Source: an uncultured Eubacteriales bacterium
GTDB taxonomy: Bacteria; Bacillota; Clostridia; Oscillospirales; Oscillospiraceae
Direction: 5' to 3'
Assembly: GCA_900550705.1 (NCBI GenBank)
Contig: URTG01000052.1
Location: 1-10,529 of the forward strand
DNA length: 10,529 nt
Part shown: positions 5,530 through 10,529 of the stretch, one piece after another
How positions within the stretch are numbered: the stretch's first letter is position 1
Layout: each line of letters starts with the position of its first letter
Notes under the pieces: generated by a model
The model's database searches: none
The model's input: only the letters and a program-made list of their open reading frames with translations
What the model was told of the DNA's origin: nothing
Made by a program: the position numbers and the translations under genes

Positions 5530-6369
5530 TTACTTCTTGGTATAATCGTAGAAGCCCTTGCCGGTCTTGCGGCCCAGCAGGCCGCCGCGGACCATCTTCT
5601 TCAGCAGATAGGTGGGGCGATACTTGGAATCCCCGAACTCCTCGTACAGGGTCTCCATAATGGCCAGACACACATCCAGGCCGATGAAGTCGCCCAGGGC
5701 CAAGGGGCCCATGGGGTGGTTGGCACCCAGCTGCATGGACTTGTCGATGTCCTCCACCGAGGCGGCGTTGACCTCGACCAGGGCGATGGCGTCGTTGATC
5801 ATGGGGATCAGCAGCTTGTTGACCACAAAGCCCGGGGACTCCTTGACCTCCACGGGCTCCTTGCCCAGCTCCTTGGCCAGGTCATAGGCGAAGTGGAAGG
5901 TCTCGTCGGTGGTGTTGATGCCCCGGATGATCTCCACCAGCTTCATGCTGGGCACGGGGTTGAAGAAGTGCATCCCGATGAGGGGGTGCTTCAGCCCGCG
6001 GGCCATGTCGGTGATGGGGAGAGAGGAGGTGTTGGAGGCGAAGGTCGCCTCGGGCTTGACCAGGGTGTCCAGGCGGGCGAACAGGGCCTTCTTGGTGGCC
6101 ATGTCCTCCTTCACGCACTCAATGACCAGGTCGGCGTCGGCTGCGGCGGACTCCTCGTCCACCAGGATGTTGGCCAGCAGCGCATCCTTCGCCTCCTGGG
6201 CCATCTTGCCCTTTTCCACCCGCTTCTGGAGGGAAGCGGACAGCTTATCCTTATGGCGCTGGGCGGATTCCATGCTGCTGGCATACAGAAGGACCGTGTG
6301 GCCCTTGGAAGCAAAAGCCTGCGCGATCCCGCTGCCCATCGTACCTGCGCCGAATACTGCAACCTTCAT
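5530..6369 (-). CDS. hbd: 3-hydroxybutyryl-CoA dehydrogenase
   Basis: 279-residue 3-hydroxyacyl-CoA dehydrogenase, the length of clostridial Hbd. It reduces acetoacetyl-CoA to 3-hydroxybutyryl-CoA, upstream of crotonase and Bcd. The Rossmann motif GAGTMGSGIAQ lies at 7-17. Catalytic residues by family analogy are S112, H134 (GMHFFNP), E146 and N184 (FVVNK); the C-terminal domain has ANHPMGPLALGDFIGLD (216-232) and ends GRKTGKGFYDY. Odd: after strand beta-2, where clostridial NAD-dependent enzymes have an Asp (VVLRD), this protein has VLLYASS with Ala30, which may alter NAD/NADP preference. I chose the ATG at 6369, with AGGAGGA 6 nt upstream, over an in-frame ATG at 6393. Single-gene unit with its own promoter and terminator. 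Confidence 0.93.
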   Translation of the reverse strand: MKVAVFGAGTMGSGIAQAFASKGHTVLLYASSMESAQRHKDKLSASLQKRVEKGKMAQEAKDALLANILVDEESAAADADLVIECVKEDMATKKALFARLDTLVKPEATFASNTSSLPITDMARGLKHPLIGMHFFNPVPSMKLVEIIRGINTTDETFHFAYDLAKELGKEPVEVKESPGFVVNKLLIPMINDAIALVEVNAASVEDIDKSMQLGANHPMGPLALGDFIGLDVCLAIMETLYEEFGDSKYRPTYLLKKMVRGGLLGRKTGKGFYDYTKK

Positions 6370-6456
6370 ACTGATTCCTCCTAGTTCTTTCATGGAGCTT
6401 TGCCGGATGATTCCCGGCGGCGAAGCCCGTGCTCCGGTCTTGTTCTCTTTGGCCGT

Positions 6457-6485
6457 AGTATAACTGTTTTACGTCGGAAAATCAA
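6457..6485 (-). promoter_or_regulatory. Promoter of hbd
   Basis: On the minus strand TTGATT (6480-6485) and TATACT (6457-6462) are separated by 17 bp, each close to consensus. The predicted leader is about 80 nt and contains a small GCCGG/CCGGC hairpin. The Rex-like site at 6578-6595 is about 95 bp upstream of this -35. Confidence 0.75.
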
Positions 6486-6560
6486 GAGGAAAACGGGAAA
6501 AATCCGCGTTCTTTTGAAAAAATAAGGATTTTTTCCTCCTTGTTATAACTATTTAGTTAT

Positions 6561-6589
6561 GTGTCAACCGGGGTAATTTGTTATATTAT
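6561..6589 (+). promoter_or_regulatory. Candidate promoter of the DUF4397 gene
   Basis: GTGTCA (6561-6566, four of six consensus bases) and TATTAT (6584-6589, five of six) are spaced by 17 bp in an AT-rich segment. The -10 lies inside the Rex-like palindrome, the usual place for a repressor site. Confidence 0.5.
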
Positions 6590-6595
6590 TCACAA
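6578..6595. promoter_or_regulatory. Second Rex-type operator
   Basis: TTGTTATATTATTCACAA matches the consensus TTGTTAA-N4-TTAACAA at 12 of 14 fixed positions, with the outer half-sites TTGTTA and ACAA intact. It shares the TTGTTA half-site and ACAAAG end with the bcd site read on the minus strand. It covers the candidate -10 of the plus-strand gene and is too far from the hbd promoter to block it by simple overlap. Confidence 0.5.
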
Positions 6596-6677
6596 AGTCG
6601 CAGTTTTCGGGGCTCCTGTCACCGCCCTGTGCCGGCGCATAGGATGGTCCAGATTCCGGAATAAGGAGGCTATTGCT

Positions 6678-7562
6678 ATGTCCGAAGAATTGGAACACAC
6701 CCCCGTGGCGCCCCTGCCCAACCCGGGGGAGGGCGGCCCGGTGGATGACGGCGCACAGACCCCCGCCGTCCCCCTGCCCACCCCCGGCGCGGGCGGGCCG
6801 AGCTATGACCCGGCCAACATCCCCGTGGCTCCGCTCCCCAACCCCGGGGAGGGCGGCCCGGTGCACAGCGGGAGCACCCTCGGCGGTATTCTGGGCGGTG
6901 CGGTGCTCCACCCCACCCGTCTCTGGTACGCCCAGGTCCGCTTTCTGAACGCCGCCCGGGGCTATCAGCCCTTCCGGGTACGGATCAACGCCGTCTCGGC
7001 CTTCCGCTGGCTGGGCTTTGCCGGCCTCACTGCCTACACCGGCGTACCCGCCGGGTATCAGACGGTGACCGTCTCCGGCCCGGACGGCTATATCTACCTG
7101 CAAAAATCCCTCCCCTTCCAGCTTGGCTCCCGGAGCACGGTGGCCATCATCAACACGGCCACCGGCCTGGACCTGCTCCAGCTCGCCGACGGCTGCTGCG
7201 CCCCCACCGGGGGCTACGCCGCCCTTCGGGTGAGCAATCTGGTCCTGGACAGCCGCCCCATAGACGTGCTCCTGGGGGATGGCCGGGTGATCTACGCCGA
7301 TGTGCAGTATAAGGAGACCACCGCCTTCAAGCGGCTGCGCCCCGGGGCCTATCAATTCCTGTTCGCCGAGACCGACCTCACCCCCATGCCCGCCTGGATG
7401 GACATCGAGACGCTGGACAGCGCCTTCCTGGGTGCCGCCTCCCCTGCGGACAACCGGCTGGCGTCCCTCTATCTCACCGCCAACGCCGGGGTGTCGTACA
7501 CCGTGTTCCTCCTCAGCAGCGGAGCCGGCGGGGTGCAGACCTTGGTTGCCTCGGGTGGATAA
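6678..7562 (+). CDS. DUF4397-like protein with Pro/Gly-rich repeat N-terminus
   Basis: 294 residues, function unknown. Residues 8-67 are three 20-residue repeats of the form PVAPLPNPGEGGPV plus a variable tail. After a short glycine-rich linker there are two beta-rich segments (about 84-160 and 180-285) with the pattern of DUF4397 domains: a VRFLNAARGYQPFRVRIN or LRVSNLVLDSRPIDVLLG strand pair, then a turn and PAGYQTV or RPGAYQF. There is no signal peptide or membrane segment; a CC pair lies at 173-174. ATG 6678 is preceded by AAGGAGG (6663-6669) with 8 nt. Longer starts near 6561 would run through the promoter. It is divergent from hbd. A surface or spore-associated role is conceivable from the Pro/Gly-rich tail, but nothing in the sequence proves it. 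The domain assignment is from memory of the fold pattern. Confidence 0.75.
   Translation: MSEELEHTPVAPLPNPGEGGPVDDGAQTPAVPLPTPGAGGPSYDPANIPVAPLPNPGEGGPVHSGSTLGGILGGAVLHPTRLWYAQVRFLNAARGYQPFRVRINAVSAFRWLGFAGLTAYTGVPAGYQTVTVSGPDGYIYLQKSLPFQLGSRSTVAIINTATGLDLLQLADGCCAPTGGYAALRVSNLVLDSRPIDVLLGDGRVIYADVQYKETTAFKRLRPGAYQFLFAETDLTPMPAWMDIETLDSAFLGAASPADNRLASLYLTANAGVSYTVFLLSSGAGGVQTLVASGG
6699..6878 (+). repeat. Three 60-bp in-frame tandem repeats
   Basis: Units 6699-6758, 6759-6818 and 6819-6878 encode the three 20-residue Pro/Gly-rich repeats. The first and third are the more alike (both PVAPLPNPGEGGPV); the middle has PAVPLPTPGAGGPS. The last six residues of each unit differ freely. Confidence 0.85.
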
Positions 7563-7587
7563 ATTTCAAAATCCGCACCACCGAAAC

Positions 7588-7609
7588 GGGCCGATGAGGA
7601 CATCGGCCC
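7588..7609. repeat. GGGCCGATG inverted repeat downstream of the DUF4397 gene
   Basis: GGGCCGATG (7588-7596) and CATCGGCCC (7601-7609) form a 9-bp stem with an AGGA loop. No T-tract follows, so it is a poor intrinsic terminator. The ending CATCGGCCCCTGC resembles ATCGGCCCCTAC at 5261-5272, so it is probably another member of the intergenic palindrome family. Confidence 0.55.
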
Positions 7610-7629
7610 CTGCACCAAATTCCACCGCT

Positions 7630-7658
7630 TTGACAACCTGCGGGAATTATGCTAAAAT
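7630..7658 (+). promoter_or_regulatory. Promoter of queT
   Basis: Perfect -35 TTGACA (7630-7635), 17-bp spacer and TAAAAT (7653-7658) preceded by TG with one base between, an extended -10. The predicted start is near 7665. Confidence 0.85.
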
Positions 7659-7664
7659 ACCTCC

Positions 7665-7773
7665 GACGAGTTTTCCACACCTCGTCCAAGCGGGAAGGCC
7701 CACTGCCTTCCCGTTCGTTCGGCTGTCCTTGGGACAGGCCGTTCTCTAAACAACAAAATGGAGGTTCGTTCCC
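7665..7773 (+). promoter_or_regulatory. Structured leader of queT, possible riboswitch
   Basis: The leader of about 109 nt holds three hairpins: GACGAG/CTCGTC (7665-7686), a 9-bp CGGGAAGGC/GCCTTCCCG (7691-7713), and CGGC-TGTCC/GGACA-G-GCCG (7720-7741). CCAAG between the first two (7686-7690) can pair with CTTGG in the third (7728-7732), a possible pseudoknot or alternative helix. A 33-nt tail with the ribosome binding site GGAGG (7760-7764) follows. queT genes are often under preQ1 riboswitches; I do not recognise the preQ1-I consensus here and cannot test classes II or III. Confidence 0.4.
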
Positions 7774-8295
7774 ATGCAAAAGTCCCATTCCCTGCGCGAC
7801 CTGACTCTGGCCGCCATCCTGGCCGCGGTATACGCCGTGCTCACCATCACCCTGCCCATCCCCCAGTACGGAGCCGTGCAGCTCCGCCTGGCCGAAGCGC
7901 TGACGGTGCTGCCCTTCTTCTTCCCGGCGGCCACCCCCGGTCTGTTTGTGGGGTGTATCCTGGCCAATCTGGTCAGCCCCTACCCGCTGGACATCGTCTG
8001 CGGCTCCGCCGCCACCCTGCTGGCCGCCCTGTGGACCCAGCGGATGCCCAACCGCTGGCTGGCTCCCCTGCCCCCGGTGCTGTGCAACGCCGTGATCGTG
8101 GGCGCGGAGATCGCCTGGTTCGAGGGGGGCTTCACCCCCGCCTTCTGGCCCGCTTACGCCTTCAACGCCCTGACGGTGGGCCTGGGCGAGCTGCTGGCCT
8201 GCTATGTCCTGGGCGAGGTGCTCATCTCCGTCCTGCCCCGGGTCACCGCCCTGCGGCCCCTCATGTCCCCTGCCAGCCTGGAACGGCTGGCCTGA
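7774..8295 (+). CDS. queT: QueT-family queuosine precursor transporter
   Basis: 173-residue, strongly hydrophobic integral membrane protein with about five predicted membrane segments (near 9-28, 42-65, 72-88, 100-116 and 124-152). The segment VQLRLAEALTVLPFFFPAA (35-53), followed by PGLFVGCILANL and LDIVCGSAATLLAAL, is the signature of the QueT family (COG4708), the substrate-binding S component of ECF-type importers for queuosine precursors such as preQ1. It would need the shared ECF module (EcfA, EcfA', EcfT), not in this window. ATG at 7774 with GGAGG 9 nt upstream. It is monocistronic by position, with its own promoter and tandem terminators. The exact substrate is inferred from the family. 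Confidence 0.88.
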   Translation: MQKSHSLRDLTLAAILAAVYAVLTITLPIPQYGAVQLRLAEALTVLPFFFPAATPGLFVGCILANLVSPYPLDIVCGSAATLLAALWTQRMPNRWLAPLPPVLCNAVIVGAEIAWFEGGFTPAFWPAYAFNALTVGLGELLACYVLGEVLISVLPRVTALRPLMSPASLERLA

Positions 8296-8298
8296 CGG

Positions 8299-8325
8299 CT
8301 TGCCAAAAAACGGAGCAAGTTTTTT
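8299..8325 (+). terminator. First terminator after queT
   Basis: CTTGC (8299-8303) pairs with GCAAG (8315-8319) around an A-rich loop and is followed at once by six T (8320-8325). The stem is short, so termination is probably partial. Confidence 0.5.
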
Positions 8326-8351
8326 GACCGCCTGAATGCAATCTTTTTTCG

Positions 8352-8384
8352 CGCCGGATGAGTGGAACATCCGGCGAGTTTTTT
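8352..8384 (+). terminator. Second, strong terminator after queT
   Basis: Stem CGCCGGATG (8352-8360) / CATCCGGCG (8368-8376), loop AGTGGAA, then AG and six T (8379-8384). It insulates ftsH from queT transcription. Confidence 0.9.
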
Positions 8385-8399
8385 GTGCCCGCCCCCAAA

Positions 8400-8427
8400 T
8401 TCACAATTCCGTCACAAACAATTCACA
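8400..8427 (+). promoter_or_regulatory. Triple TTCACA direct repeat upstream of ftsH
   Basis: TTCACA (8400-8405), GTCACA (8411-8416) and TTCACA (8422-8427) are spaced by exactly 5 bp, an 11-bp period. This matches the architecture of PhoP/OmpR-family response-regulator boxes (hexamer plus about 5 bp). I see no good -10 for ftsH downstream; the best stretch (8428-8450) is poor, as expected for an activator-dependent promoter, so the assignment is tentative. Confidence 0.45.
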
Positions 8428-8527
8428 TTCTGTAGTGGATTTCTAAGGAAGAACCGGGTATCCTACGGTTAACCCGTTAATCAATTCAATCCAGCCCCCA
8501 ATCTCAGACGAAAGAGAGACGATCCCT

Positions 8528-10345
8528 GTGCAAGAATACAAAAAGCCGTCAAAAAAGCCTCTGCTCTACTACTACACCCTGGCGCTGCTCATTCTGATGC
8601 TGCTCAACGCCACGCTGTTCCCCTCCATCACCCGGAAGCAGGTGCAGAGCGTCACCTACGACGTGTTCATGTCCATGACGGAGGAGAAGAAGATCGACTC
8701 GGTGGAGATTCGGGACGACCAGATCTACTTCACCGACAAGGAGCAGAACATCTACCAGACCGTCTCCACCGACGACCCGGGCCGCACCCAGCGGCTGTAT
8801 AACTCCGGGGCCAAGTTCCAGCAAATCGACACCCAGCCCTCCCTGTGGGCCACCATTCTGGTGAACTGGGTGCTGCCCATGGTGCCCTTCCTGCTCATCG
8901 GCTACTTCATCAACCAGCGGATGAAGAAGGCCATGGGCGGCGGCAACGGCATGATGTTTGGCATGAACGGCGGCTCCGGGGCCAAGGTCTACGTCCCCTC
9001 CTCCACCGGCATCCGCTTTTCCGACGTGGCCGGTGAGGAGGAGGCCAAGGACCTGCTCCAGGAGATCGTGGACTACCTCCACGACCCGGACAAGTACCGG
9101 GAGATCGGCGCGCGGCTGCCCAAGGGCGCGCTGCTGGTGGGCCCTCCGGGCACCGGCAAGACGCTGCTGGCCAAGGCCGTGGCCGGTGAGGCCAACGTGC
9201 CCTTCTTCTCCATCGCCGGGTCGGAGTTTGTGGAGATGTTCGTGGGCCGGGGCGCGGCCAAGGTCCGGGACCTGTTCAAGCAGGCCAACGAGAAGGCCCC
9301 CTGCATCGTCTTCATCGACGAGATCGACACCATCGGCAAAAAGCGAGACGGCCAGTTCAGCGGCGGCAACGACGAGCGGGAGCAGACCCTGAACCAGCTG
9401 CTCACCGAGATGGACGGCTTCGACGCCGGCAAGGGCGTGGTGGTCCTGGCGGCCACCAACCGCCCCGACTCCCTGGACCCCGCCCTGCTCCGCCCCGGCC
9501 GCTTTGACCGGCGCATCCCCGTGGAGCTGCCCGACCTCCAGGGCCGGATCGACATTCTGAAGGTCCACGCCAGGAAGATCCGCCTGGCGGACAACGTGGA
9601 CTTTGCCCCCATCGCCCGCACCGCCGCCGGGGCCTCCGGCGCGGAGCTGGCCAACATCGTCAACGAGGCCGCCCTCCGTGCCGTCCGGGCGGGCCGGAAA
9701 TGCGCCACCCAGGAGGATCTGCAGGAGAGCGTGGAGACCGTCATCGCCGGATACCAGAAAAAGAGCCGGGTCCTCTCCGACCAGGAGAAGAAGATCGTGG
9801 CCTACCACGAGACGGGCCACGCCCTGGTGGCCGCCCTCCAGACCCACTCCGCCCCGGTGCAGAAGATCACCATCATCCCCCGCACCTCCGGCGCCCTGGG
9901 CTACACCCTCCAGGTGGACAACGGGGACCACTTCCTCATGTCCAAGGAGGAGCTGCTGAACAAGATCGCCACCTACACCGGCGGTCAGGCGGCGGAAAAG
10001 CTCATCTTCCACTCCATCACCACGGGCGCGTCCAACGACATTGAGCAGGCCACCAAGCTGGCCCGGGCCATGATCTCCCGCTACGGCATGAGCGACGAGT
10101 TCGGCTTTGTCGCTCTGGAGACCATGTCCAACCAGTACCTGGGCGGCGACGCCTCCCTGGCCTGTTCCCCAGACACCCAGGCCCGCGTGGACCGGAGGGT
10201 CACCCAGGTGGTCACCCAGCAGTATGAAAAGGCCACCCAGCTCCTCAAGGAGCACGAGGACAAGCTCCACGAGCTGGCCGATTACCTCTATCAGCACGAG
10301 ACCATCACCGGCGAGGAATTTATGGACATTCTGAACCGCACCTGA
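8528..10345 (+). CDS. ftsH: ATP-dependent membrane zinc metalloprotease FtsH
   Basis: 605 residues, somewhat shorter than E. coli FtsH. It is a membrane-anchored hexameric AAA+ protease for misfolded membrane proteins and regulators. Membrane segments at about 12-31 and 107-128 flank an external domain. The AAA+ module has Walker A GPPGTGKT (205-212), pore loop FVG (238-240), Walker B IVFIDEID (260-267) and the second region of homology ending ALLRPGRFDRR, with arginine fingers R322 and R325. The protease has HETGH (427-431) and the likely third zinc ligand D504 in ASNDIEQAT. All key residues are present. After the pore loop it reads GRGAAKVRDLF rather than the common GVGASRVRDLF, so it may be a clostridial paralogue. 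GTG start at 8528, weak AAAGAGAG site (8511-8518). Confidence 0.96.
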   Translation: MQEYKKPSKKPLLYYYTLALLILMLLNATLFPSITRKQVQSVTYDVFMSMTEEKKIDSVEIRDDQIYFTDKEQNIYQTVSTDDPGRTQRLYNSGAKFQQIDTQPSLWATILVNWVLPMVPFLLIGYFINQRMKKAMGGGNGMMFGMNGGSGAKVYVPSSTGIRFSDVAGEEEAKDLLQEIVDYLHDPDKYREIGARLPKGALLVGPPGTGKTLLAKAVAGEANVPFFSIAGSEFVEMFVGRGAAKVRDLFKQANEKAPCIVFIDEIDTIGKKRDGQFSGGNDEREQTLNQLLTEMDGFDAGKGVVVLAATNRPDSLDPALLRPGRFDRRIPVELPDLQGRIDILKVHARKIRLADNVDFAPIARTAAGASGAELANIVNEAALRAVRAGRKCATQEDLQESVETVIAGYQKKSRVLSDQEKKIVAYHETGHALVAALQTHSAPVQKITIIPRTSGALGYTLQVDNGDHFLMSKEELLNKIATYTGGQAAEKLIFHSITTGASNDIEQATKLARAMISRYGMSDEFGFVALETMSNQYLGGDASLACSPDTQARVDRRVTQVVTQQYEKATQLLKEHEDKLHELADYLYQHETITGEEFMDILNRT

Positions 10346-10371
10346 TTTTTCACAAAATTCTCTCAATCCCC

Positions 10372-10400
10372 TTGACGCGGCCCAATTTCCCGGCTATAAT
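10372..10400 (+). promoter_or_regulatory. Promoter of tRNA-Thr
   Basis: TTGACG (10372-10377), 17 bp, TATAAT (10395-10400). It lies only 26 bp after the ftsH stop, and no terminator separates the two, so ftsH transcripts may read into the tRNA. The predicted start is near 10407, giving a precursor leader of about 30 nt. Confidence 0.88.
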
Positions 10401-10438
10401 AATAGAGATTTCTGCCCTGGTGCAGGAATCCCTGTTAT

Positions 10439-10514
10439 GCTAGTGTAGCTCAGTTGGTAGAGCAGCTGATTCGTAATCAGCAGGTCGCGTGTTCAAGTCA
10501 CGTCACTAGCTCCA
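10439..10514 (+). tRNA. tRNA-Thr (anticodon CGT)
   Basis: 76-nt cloverleaf: acceptor GCTAGTG/CACTAGC (7 bp), D stem GCTC/GAGC, anticodon stem GCTGA/TCAGC with loop TTCGTAA (anticodon CGT at 10472-10474, reading ACG), variable AGGTC, T arm GCGTG-TTCAAGT-CACGT with one G-T pair, discriminator T and encoded CCA. All invariant positions are as expected. Confidence 0.97.
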
Positions 10515-10529
10515 CAAATACGCAGAGGC

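Noticed and set aside
6516..6541. A/T-rich hairpin GAAAAAA/TTTTTTC with AAGGA/TCCTT between hbd and the DUF4397 gene
   Set aside because: The stem is weak and lies upstream of both divergent genes, so it is not a useful terminator; probably AT-rich promoter-region DNA.
6544..6560. ATAAC-TATTTA-GTTAT inverted repeat as a further Rex site
   Set aside because: It lacks the second half-site (TAACAA) and the correct 18-bp spacing; only short arms match.
6561..6677. GTG extension of the DUF4397 protein starting at 6561
   Set aside because: It would translate through the promoter and Rex-like site and has no ribosome binding site, whereas ATG 6678 has AAGGAGG at 8 nt.
8549..10366. A 605-codon minus-strand open frame opposite ftsH
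   Set aside because: It mirrors the ftsH reading frame, has the composition of an antisense shadow, and lacks a recognisable domain or ribosome binding site.

Overview
The window looks like chromosome from a GC-rich, anaerobic, butyrate-forming Firmicute. The best guess is a gut Oscillospiraceae-type clostridium (Flavonifractor/Lawsonibacter/Oscillibacter-like). The reasons are a bcd-etfB-etfA cluster with a separate hbd gene, strong AGGAGG-type ribosome binding sites, U-tract terminators, GC-rich coding with AT-rich promoters, a tRNA with an encoded CCA end, and GC-rich intergenic palindromes of a kind I associate with this group. The placement is an inference; no marker gene was compared.

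Layout. Positions 1-442 hold no confident gene. They contain GC-rich inverted repeats, a strong bidirectional terminator-like hairpin, a possible small ORF or antisense small RNA, and a run of CTCCTAA/C heptamers that enters the 3' end of the first gene. On the minus strand follow a nitronate monooxygenase/FabK-like flavoprotein gene (443-1510, own promoter) and the operon bcd-etfB-etfA (4772 down to 1677), which ends at a terminator at 1617-1653. The operon has a consensus promoter (4988-5016) and a roughly 208-nt leader carrying a near-perfect Rex palindrome, a terminator-like hairpin and a second stem-loop. Positions 5017-5484 are an intergenic patch with a 24-bp inverted repeat and a second copy of the heptamer repeat. 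The minus-strand hbd gene (6369-5530) has its own promoter and terminator.

From 6561 on, everything is on the plus strand: a DUF4397-like protein with a proline/glycine-rich repeated N-terminus, whose promoter overlaps a second Rex-like palindrome; queT, a predicted queuosine-precursor transporter with a promoter, a structured leader and tandem terminators; ftsH, an AAA+ membrane protease with a GTG start and three TTCACA-type direct repeats upstream; and tRNA-Thr(CGT) with a textbook promoter.

How the genes work together: Hbd (3-hydroxybutyryl-CoA dehydrogenase) and Bcd-EtfAB (butyryl-CoA dehydrogenase with electron-bifurcating flavoprotein) catalyse two of the four steps from acetyl-CoA to butyryl-CoA. 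Thiolase and crotonase are not in the window. The Rex-like sites suggest control by the NADH/NAD+ ratio. Points that deserve a second look are the Rex sites (one at a gene of unknown function), the long bcd leader, the loss of the usual NAD-binding Asp in Hbd, the repeat-encoded C-terminus of the flavoprotein, and the shared 11-bp-period repeat at two intergenic loci.
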